This document shows positions 10,929-20,671 of a DNA stretch of 64,000 nucleotides, one piece after another. Below the pieces are notes generated by a model. It was not told where the DNA came from, did not search any database, and saw nothing but the letters and a program-made list of their open reading frames with translations. Position numbers and translations under genes: made by a program. Source of the stretch: Mycoplasmataceae bacterium (GTDB taxonomy: Bacteria; Bacillota_I; Bacilli_A; Mycoplasmatales; Mycoplasmoidaceae); NCBI GenBank assembly GCA_031290395.1, contig JAITNN010000007.1, positions 1-64,000 on the forward strand, written 5' to 3'. The number at the start of each line of letters is the position of its first letter. Positions within the stretch are counted from its first letter, which is position 1.

Positions 10929-11723
10929 TTATTTTCCATATGAATGAAAATAAATGATATGAATTGTATCAACAAGGTTCTTATATAAACCATAGCTAAT
11001 GGCTTCTTTACGAGCAGATTCTAATCAATTGCTTTGCAAAGCGTCATTATGGTGGGCATCGGCTTCAATAATGACTTTAACTTTGCTTTTGCTGACTTCA
11101 TTCCAAAAATATTTTGATGGATAATTAAATCCATTTCTAGACGAATGCATACCATTAGCATTAAAACCTAATGGTAACTTGTGCTTTTCACATAATCTAA
11201 TTGTTTCTTGAGTTAATCATTGAGCTTTTTGATCCCACTTTTGATATGATTGTAGAAAAATATCGGGATGAGCATATAAAGAAAAGATTCCTTTTTTTAT
11301 GGCTAATGTGAAATTCTCATAGTACTCATCCAAATCTACTTCTGTCTTTGTAAAATCCATTACTAATCTTGGACTTATTCACATATCACCTAAATAATGA
11401 TTACCAAAGATTAAATAGTCACATTGTGGATCTTCAGCAAATTGATCAAAATATTTAGTGTTTCATTTGGAATATTCTGATTCAAATCCAAAATGAATTA
11501 ATAATTTGCCTTTGTATTTTTTATTGGCCTTATTAATTTGATTTCTTAAGTCATTAATTTCTTTTCTAGATGGTCGAAAAATAATATTATTATTGTCCAG
11601 AGGACAATGCTCTGTTAAAAACAGCTCTGTATATCCTTCTTTTAACGATGTCTTAATTATGGAATCTAGAGTGTTACTAGCATGTCCACAACATTGATCA
11701 TGAATGTGATAAATAATCTTCAT
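10929..11723 (-). CDS. PHP-domain phosphoesterase (histidinol-phosphatase-like)
   Basis: 264 residues. PHP enzymes hydrolyse phosphate esters with metals held by His and Asp. Visible ligands are the H-x-H start (IYHIHDQCCGHA), LTEHC near residue 38, an HFGFESEY Glu, FGNHYLG, LYAHPD and a C-terminal EADAHH. This pattern fits the HisK/HisJ histidinol-phosphatase branch, but no histidine genes are nearby, so another phosphate ester is likely. Three TGA codons encode Trp. The start has TATAAT about 14 bases upstream and no clear ribosome site. Confidence 0.85.
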
Positions 11724-11785
11724 ATTAAAGTAAAGTAATTATAGAACGATTTTATGTGTCTTATAATTTCTACAACGAGGTGTCT

Positions 11786-12445
11786 ATGCCAAGTCAAGTT
11801 TTATCTATATTAGTCCAAGTATTTATGTGGGTAGCCGTGGTGCTAACTTTTATTTTGTTAATCCCAGGAGTGTGAGTTGTTTTTAAAACACGTAACACTA
11901 CTGGTATTTCCAAATGAATGTATGCTTTATATCCATTATGTAGTGTTATGTGGATTACTTATGCCATTTTATTAATTTATGTGGATACACCAATTTGAGA
12001 AGTGGTCGGAATTGCTGTGGCTGAAGGTATAAGTATGATTTTAGCTCTCTATATTTTAGTTATTAAATTAAGCAATTTATCCCAAGCCAAACAACAACAC
12101 ATGAGCGAATCTGAATGATACCGAGCTTATGTGAAACAGAAGAAAGAAAAGCAACAACTAAAAGCTCTCGGTATTAATTCAGATTTAGATCTTAAGAATA
12201 GTCATGAACATCAAGTAAGTTTATCTAAGATATTGGATGAACTATCCGTGGAACACCCCAATATCGTAGATGATCGTATTACTTCGTCTAAACAATATCG
12301 TAAAACTGCTAATAAAACTATTACCTCTCCCGTTAAACGCTTAGAGCATTTTAAAAATGTGGCCACTAATGCCGAAATGGCAAATACGATTCATCTTATT
12401 TATCTTGATATGTATCAAGGTAAAAAGAGTCATATTGTCCAATAA
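11786..12445 (+). CDS. PQ-loop/SemiSWEET-like membrane protein
   Basis: 219 residues. The first ~105 form three hydrophobic helices with LLIPGVWVVFKTRNTTGISKW in the first loop, which matches the PQ-loop repeat (P-x-x...K-T/N-x-x-G-I-S) of SemiSWEET sugar or amino-acid carriers; the Gln of the PQ pair is replaced here. A long basic, helical cytoplasmic tail of ~110 residues follows and is unusual for the family. Three TGA codons encode Trp in the membrane part. An AGG ribosome site precedes ATG 11786. Two other PQ-loop genes lie in the pst operon. Confidence 0.75.
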
Positions 12446-12468
12446 GTCTATTTATTTGGCAAAATATT

Positions 12469-12540
12469 TTGTTAATTTTAACTTTCGTATATAATTATCC
12501 AACATTTTTAAGGAGCCATCGCCCGCCGATCGCTCCTTAA
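12469..12540 (+). promoter_or_regulatory. nusA promoter and 5' leader hairpin
   Basis: TATAAT at 12490-12495 with a TTGTTA-like -35 at 12469 predicts a start near 12502. The leader then forms a hairpin: TTAAGGAGC (12508-12516) pairs exactly with GCTCCTTAA (12532-12540), with a further ATCG/CGAT pairing inside. No T-run follows, so it is a leader structure rather than a plain terminator. The nusA ATG is 25 bases downstream. Confidence 0.55.
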
Positions 12541-12565
12541 TTTATTTAAAGAGAAGGAAAAACCC

Positions 12566-13969
12566 ATGAAAAACGAAAAACAAGTCGACTGAAATAAACA
12601 AATCGTTGACACCATAACTGCTTTGACACTAATCGCCGATGAAAATAACATTCCGCGTGATTCTGTTGTTGATGCGTTAAAAGACGCCATTATTAAGGCA
12701 TATACCAAAGAATACCCAGAAACTGAGTTAGAAGTAATTATTGATATTGATAGTAAACGCATCAACATTAATAAACTTTTCAAAGTTGTAGAACCATATG
12801 ATGATTTGAACGACTATGCTGAAATGACAATAAAAGAAGCTCAAAAATATGATCCAAGTTTAAAAGTTGGAGATATTTATAAAGAACCAATTCATTTAAG
12901 CGAGCTATCTAAACTATCACTTGGTTTAAACTTATCCCAAATGTTTAAGCACAATGTGACTAGTCAAACTAATAAACAGGTTTATAACAATTGAAAACCT
13001 CGTATTGGTGAAGTTGTCTATGCTGAAGTGGAAAAAGTTGACAGTAAAACAGGATACGCCACTGTCAACTTGGAAGGTACTTTTGGTTTCGTGAGTCGTC
13101 AAGAAACAATACCAGGAGAAATTTTAATCCCTGGACAAAAATATAATTTTTATATTAAAGATGTTAAAGAACAAACTAAAGGCTGACCAATCATTCTTTC
13201 TCGTGCCGATGCTGGTTTAGTACGTTTTTTAATTACATTAAACATTCCTGAAGTGCAAGAAAAGATCATTGAAATTAAAGATATTGCTCGTGTTGCTGGT
13301 TTCAAAACTAAATTATCCGTAGTGTCTCACCAAATTAGTGTAGAACCTGCCGGTACAATCATTGGACCTCGTGGTTCTAGAATCAAAATCATCCAAGAAC
13401 AAATCCATGGTGAACACATCGAAGTTATTGAATACGATGAAGAATTCAAAAATTACATCGTTAATGTTTGTGCTCCTGCTGAAATTGCTGGTTTTTCCAT
13501 CATTGAACCTAAAACTATTGAAGAACGTCGTCAAATTATCCTTGTTGCCCGTGGCGATAAATTAGCATTATTAATTGGCAAGCGTGGTGCTAACGTACGT
13601 TTGATTGCTGAAATGTTAAAAGCTAACATTGAAATCAACACAATCGAAGAAGCACATGAATCTAATTTACAATATCAAAGAGTTGATATGCAATCATTGC
13701 GTCAACAAACATTTAGTCGTGCTTATAAAAAATACCATTCTGGCCGTGATGTATTAAGTCAATATAATAAGGCATCTCGCGCTCGTCCAAATGCTACACC
13801 AACACCACAAACTGCTTCACAATTAGCTACTAGCATAGCTAAGAAACAAAAATCTTCTATTCTTGAAGACTTTAAGGGCATGAATAAGGATGACATCTTA
13901 AAAGAATTATCAAATGTAGAAACGAACGAAAACACTACCGATAATATTGATGACGATTTCCAAGAATAA
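12566..13969 (+). CDS. nusA: Transcription factor NusA
   Basis: 467 residues. Binds RNA polymerase and modulates pausing, termination and antitermination. The N-terminal domain is followed by an S1 domain (IGEVVYAEVEKVDSKTGYATV), KH1 (EPAGTIIGPRGSRIKIIQEQI) and KH2 (LIGKRGANVRLIAEML). A ~100-residue tail rich in Gln, Ser and Asp replaces the acidic repeats of E. coli NusA. TGA-Trp codons include VDWNKQ near the start. GAAGGA precedes ATG 12566. It heads the nusA-infB-rbfA operon, as in Firmicutes but without ylxR and the L7Ae-like gene. Confidence 0.95.
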
Positions 13970-14000
13970 ATAAATTAATAAAAGAAAGAAGGTGAGATAT

Positions 14001-15818
14001 ATGAAAATAAACAAGAAGATAGACACTAGAAAAAATCTTGATATTAAGTCTCAATTCAAAACAGTTGATACTGGTGTTAAAAATGGTGTTTTTATATTTA
14101 GCTCGCCTTTGACCGTGGAACAATTTGCAATTAAAATTGGTAAAGCACCTAGTGAAATCTTAAAATACTTTTTCTTAAAGGGAAAAATGATGAACTTGAA
14201 TGCCATGCTTTCAGAAGAAGAAATTGGCGAACTATGTTTCGAATTCAATTTTGATTTTGAAAAACGTGTGGCCATTGATGAGAGCAATGTTTTAAGTCAT
14301 ATTAAAGTTGATGATGATGCTTCCACTTTAAAACCACGCCCACCTGTTGTAACCATCATGGGGCATGTTGATCATGGCAAAACTACTTTATTAGACTATA
14401 TCCGTAAAGCTCACGTTGCCAAAGGCGAAGCTGGTGGCATTACGCAACATATCGGTGCATATCAAATTAAATATAAAGATGATAAAGTCACTTTTATTGA
14501 TACTCCAGGACATGCCGCTTTTACTGAAATGCGTGCACGTGGAGCAAATATTACCGACATCGTTGTGTTAGTTGTTGCCGCTGATGATGGTATTAAACCG
14601 CAAACAGAAGAAGCAATTGACCACGCCAAAGCCGCCAAAGTACCGATCATTGTATTTATTAACAAAATGGATAAAGTTGGCATTAATCCCGACAAAGTCA
14701 TGACACAATTAAGTGACAAAGATTTGTTGGCAGAAGAATGAGGTGGTTCAACCATCACTATTAAAGGTTCAGCTTTAACTGGAGATAATGTCAATAAATT
14801 ATTAGACGCGATCTTAGCCATTGCCGAAATGAATGAATATAAAGCTAATCCTAATCGTTTAGCCATGGGTATTGTGATTGAATCAAATATTGATAAGGGG
14901 TTTGGACCAGTGGCAACTGTTTTGGTAAAAAACGGTAGTTTAACTAAAGGTGATTTTATTATTGCTGGTAGTGCTTTCGGTCGTATCCGTGTAATGCTAG
15001 ATGAAAATTTAAAAGAAGTTTTGATTGCTTACCCATCACAACCTGTGAAAATTACTGGACTATCAGAAGTGCCAGCCGCTGGCGAACACTTTGTTGTTAG
15101 TACTAATGAAAAAGATATTAAGAATTTAGCTGAGAAAATCCGTCTTCATAAACTAACAGCAAGTCGCCAAATGGAAACATTGATTAACAATACTGAAGAT
15201 GGTTTAAAATCTTTTAATGTAATTCTTAAAACTGATGTTCATGGTTCATTAGAAGCGATTAAAGGTATGCTATCTAAAGTAAGCGTTGAAGGCACAAAAT
15301 TGCAAATCATTCGTTCAGCAGTTGGTGGGATTACCGAATCCGATGTACAACTAGCTAAAGCATCAAAAGCCGTAATTATTGGTTTCAACATTAAACCCAT
15401 TAGAGCAACAAAAGAAATCGCTGATAGCCAAAAAGTTAAAATTCTTTTCTATGACATTATTTATAAATTGAATGAAGATATTCAAAACTTCCTATTAGGT
15501 GAATTAGACCCAATATATGAAGAGCAAGAAACTGGTGAGGCCATTATTCAACAATTATGAAAGCACTCAGATGTTGGTGTTATTGCTGGATGTTTAGTGC
15601 AAAATGGTGAAATGAACCGAAATGACAACGTTCGTGTTTTAAGAGATGGTGCTGTAATTATTAATACCAAAATTGCTTCCATGAAACATATAAAAGAAGT
15701 AGTTAACAAGATTACTGCTGGGATGGAATGTGGTATTACATTAGAAAAATACAATGATGTTCGTGTCGGTGATATTATCCAAACCTACAAATTAATTGTT
15801 AAAAAACGGGGGAACTAA
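14001..15818 (+). CDS. infB: Translation initiation factor IF-2
   Basis: 605 residues, a short mycoplasma-type IF-2 without the long N-terminal extension. It places fMet-tRNA on the 30S subunit and promotes subunit joining with GTP. GTPase motifs are [15 protein letters not shown], the [12 protein letters not shown] switch II, and NKMDK; SAL-type G5 is GSALTG. Domain IV and the C-terminal tRNA-binding domain follow. TGA-Trp occurs at EEWGGST and QLWKHSD. ATG 14001 with AAGGTGAG upstream is used rather than the in-frame GTG at 13992. Confidence 0.95.
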
Positions 15819-15819
15819 A

Positions 15820-16155
15820 ATGCATTCTAACCATAAACACGAACACATTGAATCGGAAATTTTAAATGTAATTAACCACACCATTAAGAGCGAAATTTAT
15901 GATGAGTCTTTAAAGCATTGTTCTTTCACTGCTGTGAAATTATCACCAGATTATTCTTTTGCAACCATCTATGTGGACACATATGACCGTAGCAAAATTG
16001 AACACATGCTTGAGAAACTGACAATTGCCAAAGGAGTGTTTCGTAGTCAATTAGCCCAATATATGAGGATCCGTAAGATCCCAGACATTAGATTTGTGAA
16101 AGATGAAACAATTGATAATTCTTTAAAAATTGACCAATTATTAGATAAAATATAA
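15820..16155 (+). CDS. rbfA: Ribosome-binding factor A
   Basis: 111 residues. Cold-associated 30S maturation factor that binds 16S helix 1. The KH-fold core shows VKLSPDYSFATIYVDTYD and RSQLAQYMRIRKIPDIRFVKDETIDNS, the family's C-terminal signature (R-x-x-P-x-L-x-F-x-x-D). ATG 15820 is one base after the infB stop, with GGGGG within the infB end as ribosome site. An earlier in-frame start would overlap infB and is less likely. Confidence 0.93.
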   Translation: MHSNHKHEHIESEILNVINHTIKSEIYDESLKHCSFTAVKLSPDYSFATIYVDTYDRSKIEHMLEKLTIAKGVFRSQLAQYMRIRKIPDIRFVKDETIDNSLKIDQLLDKI

Positions 16156-16170
16156 GTCCATTCAAACATT

Positions 16171-16965
16171 ATGAGCGATTTGCAAAACAAAGATAAGAAT
16201 AAAGAAGTTGAATCCACTACTGGTGGAATCAAAATAGACTTCAAGCCTGCCGATGACAAAGCACCTACTTTTGCCGTGAAAAAAACGGTTGAACAAATTA
16301 AGATTGATGGTAATCAACCAAAGGCACAACCAGATACGTTAGACATTAACTCTAACCTTGGGTCTTTCGGTAGTGTTGATGAACCAAATCCTTTACAAGA
16401 AAAAATATCTATGGAAGAAGCCCAATTAGGTACTGCAAAAGTTTCTGTAATTGAAAAAATTCAAGAAATTAAAGACGAAACACCAGTTGTTGTTGATGAA
16501 AAAAATGCTAAAATTGATTTTGCCAAATTTGATCGTAAAAAACAAACAAAGCTTCAAACAAAACTTGGTACCAAATTAGATATTTGATTACGAAACCCTA
16601 AAACATTATTAAAAATTTGATTATTGGCAATTGCTATCATTGTGATCATATGAGGATCGCAAATTTGTTATGTAATCTTTGTAACTAAATTATTAAAGGC
16701 GCCAACAATTGGTAATTTATTCCACAATGTTGGTGTAGCCGGAAATATTTTAAGTTACATTTCTATTGGTTTACCAGTACTACCATTTATTTATTTAATT
16801 ACCACAGCAATCATTGGTGTTAATGGTGTATTGAGTTCTAGAACATTCCATTACTTCTTATGGATTACATTGATAGTAGCTTTTGCTTGTTTCCTTGCTA
16901 GCACATGTTGTTCAGGACTATTCATGGTTGAATCGTATACATTCAACTTCTATTCTGGTTCCTAA
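16171..16965 (+). CDS. Membrane protein with long polar N-terminus
   Basis: 264 residues. Roughly the first 135 residues are polar, rich in Lys, Asp, Gln and Val-Asp-Glu stretches, and probably disordered. The C-terminal half has three hydrophobic segments (around IWLLAIAIIVIIWG, LSYISIGLPVLPFIYLI and HYFLWITLIVAFACFLA). TGA-Trp codons at 16585, 16618 and 16651 are needed to read the membrane part. It follows rbfA by 15 bases and overlaps no other gene, so it probably ends the nusA operon. Not recognised. Confidence 0.65.
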
Positions 16966-16968
16966 ACT

Positions 16969-17757
16969 TTAATGATTACGATAAGACTTGGCTAACAAGT
17001 CTTTTTTCTTACCTTTAGCATCAAATCATAATTGAGATTGCTTGCCATTTAATAAAGCCACTTGAAAGTTACGAAGACTCGCCGCAAATTTAGGATTAGT
17101 ATAGAAATTCTTAGCTAAAAATTCCTTCATATATTGCCTTTGGGTAGTGTTCTCGTTAGGGCAAGAATTCTTAATTACGGGAATTTTTAATTTCTTACAG
17201 ACAGAAATCGTATCGCTTTCTTTAATTAAGATAAATGGTCTAATTAAATGAATATCGTTACGATCAAAGAAGTTGTCAGGTAAGAATGTATTAATTCTAC
17301 CTTCGTTAATTAAGTTCATGAAGAAGGTTTCAATTGCATCATCTATATGATGCCCTGTGGCTAATTTATTAATACCTAATTTCTTGGCTTCTTTGACCAT
17401 AATAGCTTTCTTTAACTTGGCACATAATGAACACTGTACTTTACCCTTACGACTTAATTTAGCTTTTAAAGCATCTCCGACTGTGGAATTGATAAATTTT
17501 ACTTTTAGATCATTTTCTTTTAATCATTTTTTATATTTGGTGTAATCAACGTCGTAATAATTCATCACGATATGAATTCCATATATTTTAATGTCTCACC
17601 CTTTTTTATGTTTCATGAAATCAGCATAATGTTTCAAAGCCATAAATAGGAGCGTGGAATCTTTTCCACCGCTTACACCAACACCGATTTTATCACCATC
17701 TTTAATAAAATCAAAGGCGTTATTCGCTCGAATAATACCACCAACAAGTCTGCGCAT
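16969..17757 (-). CDS. TtcA-like tRNA thiolation PP-loop protein
   Basis: 262 residues. The PP-loop ATPase motif is VSGGKDST (residues 28-35), with ATGHHIDDAIET later as in the TtcA/TilS group. A C-x-x-C pair (VQCSLC, 109 and 112) plus Cys199 in NSCPNE match the three-cysteine Fe-S site of TtcA, which makes 2-thiocytidine in tRNA; TilS lacks these. ATG 17757 is six bases after TATAAT on the minus strand, suggesting a leaderless mRNA. The gene diverges from truB with only 24 bases between starts. TtcA is not usual in mycoplasmas; another thiolation substrate is possible. Confidence 0.8.
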
Positions 17758-17763
17758 AAAGAA

Positions 17764-17776
17764 ATTATATTACAAT
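17764..17776. promoter_or_regulatory. Overlapping divergent -10 boxes, leaderless starts
   Basis: The 24-base gap between the TtcA-like gene and truB holds TATAAT on the minus strand (17769-17764) six bases before one ATG and TACAAT on the plus strand (17771-17776) five bases before the other. Neither gene has a ribosome site. Confidence 0.55.
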
Positions 17777-17781
17777 CTTAT

Positions 17782-18432
17782 ATGGAAAATATTCTAGTCA
17801 TTGATAAACCAAAGGGTTGAACTTCAAATGATGTTGTTCAAAAAATAAAAAATCATTTCAAATATAAAAAGGTTGGCCATGCCGGTACATTGGATCCAAA
17901 TGCGACTGGTGTTTTAGTAATTGGATTCAACCAAGGCACCAAATTACTATCTACATTGGTAAATGACACAAAAGAATATATTGCTGATGTTCAATTTGGC
18001 ATAGAAACTGATGCATACGATATTACTGGCAAAGTAATTGATAACAAGCCTTATAGTCATATCACATTAGAATCAATTAAGTTGGCACTTGAATACTTTA
18101 AAAATATTGATTACCAACAAGTACCACCAATGTTTTCGGCCAAAAAAATACAAGGTGTGAAACTTTACGAACTAGCCCGGGCTAATAAAACCATTGAACG
18201 TAAGCCAGTGTTGGTAAAGATTAACTCATATGATCTTATTGAATATACCAATGGTGTGCTAAAAGTTCGTCTCAATGTATCTAAGGGTTTTTATGTTCGT
18301 AGTTTTGCTCACGACTTAGGTCAGTATCTAAACTCATGTGCAACTCTTAGCGAGTTAAGACGAACCAAAAGTGGTAAATTTGATATTGAAAATAGTATTG
18401 CACTTGATATTTTATTAAAAGATAATTTATAG
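17782..18432 (+). CDS. truB: tRNA pseudouridine-55 synthase
   Basis: 216 residues, short because the C-terminal PUA domain is absent, as is common in mycoplasmas. Makes pseudouridine 55 in the T-loop of tRNAs. Motifs: VIDKPKGWTSNDVV at the start (Trp by TGA), VGHAGTLDPNATGVLVIG with the catalytic Asp, and YVRSFAHDLGQYL near the C-terminus. Its TAG stop is followed directly by the ribF ATG, so truB-ribF form one unit, the common Firmicutes order after rbfA. Confidence 0.94.
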
Positions 18433-19260
18433 ATGAACAAAATCATTCCTTTTACCAAAAATATCAAATTAAATAAAGCATCGCTACCGTTAGTGATTGG
18501 CTTTTTTGACGGAATTCATAAGGGACATCAGAAATTATTTAAAAATTTAAATCGTCATAAATTTAATATTCTAACATTCATCAATGTACCAGGAAAACCA
18601 AATAATTTTATTTTTACAGACAAACAGCGTATTGAGAATTTGGGTAATTTGTTGCCAAATAGCATTTTTGTATTAGATCTTCAAAAATCCAATATGCAAG
18701 CAATGACATTTGTTTATATCTTGTGTCATAAGATCAAACCGTCTTGTGTCGTGGTTGGTAATGATTTTAAATTTGGTCGTGCTAGGTCTGGCGATGTAAA
18801 GCAATTAAAAAAATATTTCAATGTAAGAAATATTCCGATTCAATCTTCGTATAAAACATCACAAATAAAATTGTCTTTACTTAATGGCGATGTTAAGTTT
18901 GTTAATGAATCTTTAACATCTCCTTACACAATAATCGGCAAAGTGCAGCATGGTAAACACCAAGGGTGTAAATTGGGCTACCGTACAGCAAACATTGCTT
19001 TACCAAATAATATTGTTCAACCCAAAGAAGGATCATATTTAGGTTATACATATTTTGATGGTAAAAAATATAAATCTGCAGTATTTATCAAAAATCACCT
19101 GTTGGAAACTCACCTTTTTAACTTCAATAAAAATATTTATGGCAAAACTATTAATGTTGTCTTAATTAAATACCATAAACAATTTGATAAAGTTCATTCT
19201 TTTAATGAACTAAAAAAAATAATCAACATTAAAGTAAAAGAAATTAAATGTGCTTTTTAG
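18433..19260 (+). CDS. ribF: Bifunctional riboflavin kinase/FAD synthetase
   Basis: 275 residues. Converts riboflavin to FMN and FAD. The N-terminal adenylyltransferase domain has LVIGFFDGIHKGHQKLF (the G-x-F-D-G-x-H-x-G-H motif) and VVGNDFKFGRARSGDV. The C-terminal kinase domain has GKVQHGKHQGCKLGYRTANI and LETHLFNFNKNIYGK. Slightly shorter than E. coli RibF (~310). It abuts truB with no gap. Its last 17 bases overlap the convergent HIT gene. Confidence 0.94.
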   Translation: MNKIIPFTKNIKLNKASLPLVIGFFDGIHKGHQKLFKNLNRHKFNILTFINVPGKPNNFIFTDKQRIENLGNLLPNSIFVLDLQKSNMQAMTFVYILCHKIKPSCVVVGNDFKFGRARSGDVKQLKKYFNVRNIPIQSSYKTSQIKLSLLNGDVKFVNESLTSPYTIIGKVQHGKHQGCKLGYRTANIALPNNIVQPKEGSYLGYTYFDGKKYKSAVFIKNHLLETHLFNFNKNIYGKTINVVLIKYHKQFDKVHSFNELKKIINIKVKEIKCAF

Positions 19261-19666
19261 AACTAACTTTTTTTAGTTCACCATAAATTTTATCAATATC
19301 ACCTAAAAATTTATTACCCATACCAATTTTAAACCCCTCAGCTTTACCGTATTTTGGTATCACATGGATATGAAAATGCATTACCACTTGACCGGCAATA
19401 CTACCTTCATTAGATAAATAGTTAAACCCTCATGGTTTCAGAGAAGAATCTTGAATGGTTAGAGACACCTCTTGCACAAGATCCATTACATCGTGTAATG
19501 TTTTCTTGTCGGCTTGGCTTAAATTCATAACATGTTTTTTAGGAATGACAACTGTGTGTCCATCACTCATGGGCTGAATATCTAAGAAAGCAACTGCTCC
19601 TTCATTTTCTGCAATGATTTTTGCTGGTATTTGTTTTTCTACTATTTTACAAAAGATACAATCCAT
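19244..19666 (-). CDS. HIT-family nucleotide hydrolase
   Basis: 140 residues. The histidine-triad motif reads HFHIHVIPKY. The N-terminus MDCIFCKIVEKQIPAKI is typical of Hint/HIT proteins, which split nucleoside phosphoramidates and AMP conjugates. A TGA-Trp at LKPWGFNY replaces an apparent stop. ATG 19666 is chosen over upstream starts because MDCIFCKI is the usual family start and a TATAAT lies six bases before it (leaderless). Confidence 0.92.
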
Positions 19667-19672
19667 GAAATC

Positions 19673-19700
19673 ATTATAAACTAATGAGTATTGGTATAAT
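19673..19700. promoter_or_regulatory. Two back-to-back -10 boxes in a 40-base gap
   Basis: TATAAT on the minus strand (19678-19673) lies six bases before the HIT ATG. TATAAT on the plus strand (19695-19700) lies six bases before the ATG at 19707. Both fit leaderless transcription. Confidence 0.55.
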
Positions 19701-19706
19701 AGATAT

Positions 19707-19892
19707 ATGGAACAAAATAATAACATTACTCCCGATCAAATTGCCAAAATGTCTGAACAAGAATGACAAGAATTTCGTCATAAATCTTGAGAACGTAAAG
19801 GCGAATACTACTCTAAAGAAGTGCCAGATTGATATTTGCGAAGTCAAGAAAGCTTTGCACAATTTTTAGAACGTAAACAACCTAAACGATAA
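19707..19892 (+). CDS. Small Trp-rich hypothetical protein (61 aa)
   Basis: 61 residues that require three TGA-Trp codons (QEWQEF, KSWERK, PDWYLR). Highly polar with many Glu, Gln, Lys and Arg and no membrane segment. TATAAT six bases upstream of the ATG and no ribosome site suggest a leaderless transcript. It is divergent from the HIT gene and stands alone. Coding potential is inferred from the conserved-looking promoter spacing and charged composition; no family recognised. Confidence 0.55.
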
Positions 19893-19962
19893 TTTATATA
19901 TGATTTTGTGGACAAATCTAATTTAGTGATTCGCCTACATAATTAGATTAGTTTCCTGGCCC

Positions 19963-20529
19963 TCAGTGTTTATCCATTCTCTCATTCATTTTAATGAGCG
20001 TTACATTAATCGCTAATAAACTTTCGTTAATAGGCTCTAGTTTAGCCTTGAACGCTTGTTCTAATGTTTCTTTTAGTTCAACTTTAGTAACCATAGGTTG
20101 TAGGGCTACTTTGAGTTCATCTTTGGTGACCATAGGTTCTAAAGCAACCTTTAGCTGGTTGTGTGTCACCATAGGCTGTAGGGCTACTTTAAGCTCGTCT
20201 TTGGTAACCATTGGTTCCAAAGCAATCTTTAACTGGTTGTGTGTCACCATAGGTTGTAGAACCACTTTAAGTTGTTTATGTGTTACATATTTAGTTTTTT
20301 CAATTTTACTCATAATAACCTTCCTCAATAGAATTTCCTCTAATTTTGTTGTAGAAACCTGGCCAATACTTTGATACTTTGAACAAATTTCTATGAACGC
20401 TTTATTATAAGATCTAGCGTCCATAGTCCAATAATCTTTTTCAATTTTTGCTCCATATTCTATAAGAATATTATTTATGTTCTCGATTTCTTCTTTTGAT
20501 AATGATTTGTCTAATTTGATGATTTTCAT
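19963..20529 (-). CDS. Coiled-coil protein of tandem 13-residue repeats
   Basis: 188 residues. ATG 20529 is used because GGGGAGG lies nine bases upstream; an in-frame ATG at 20541 sits on that motif. Residues 1-75 form a helical domain (LDKSLSKEEIENINN). Then come six 13-residue units of type VTHNQLKVALEPM / VTKDELKVALQPM, and a C-terminal heptad stretch (LEPINESLLAINVTLIKMNERMDK). The overall form recalls mycoplasmal DUF16-like coiled-coil proteins. It shares its upstream element with the gene at 52.5-52.9 kb. Function unknown; probably an oligomeric cytoplasmic or cytoskeletal protein. Confidence 0.75.
   Translation of the reverse strand: MKIIKLDKSLSKEEIENINNILIEYGAKIEKDYWTMDARSYNKAFIEICSKYQSIGQVSTTKLEEILLRKVIMSKIEKTKYVTHKQLKVVLQPMVTHNQLKIALEPMVTKDELKVALQPMVTHNQLKVALEPMVTKDELKVALQPMVTKVELKETLEQAFKAKLEPINESLLAINVTLIKMNERMDKH
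20053..20286 (-). repeat. Six tandem 39-bp coding repeats
   Basis: Six consecutive 39-base units encode the 13-residue repeats. Alternating unit types (THNQLK and TKDELK) make a 78-base higher-order period with very high identity, so the array probably expands and contracts by recombination in frame. Confidence 0.85.
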
Positions 20530-20558
20530 ATGCTTCATCCTCCCCTTATTAATACACC

Positions 20559-20645
20559 GAAAATAATTTTTTTGTAAAAAAACTTTCAAATTATTTTCTG
20601 AATTTAGGGGTATTTTTGAACTTTTACTCTCTATAAGAGAGTAAA
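20559..20645. promoter_or_regulatory. Inverted repeat plus hairpin upstream of coiled-coil gene
   Basis: GAAAATAATTT (20559-20569) is exactly inverted as AAATTATTTTC (20588-20598), 30 bases upstream of the ATG. A separate 10-base stem (20623-20632 with 20636-20645, loop ATA) lies further out. The first arm with flanks, CCGAAAATAATTTTT, recurs upstream of the coiled-coil gene at 52.9 kb. Confidence 0.6.
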
Positions 20646-20671
20646 GAAATTATTTTAAAAACAAAAAAATC

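Noticed and set aside
13992-14000. GTG 13992 as infB start
   Set aside because: It overlaps the ribosome site; ATG 14001 has correct spacing.
20053-20286. CRISPR array
   Set aside because: The repeats are contiguous, in frame and coding, without spacers.
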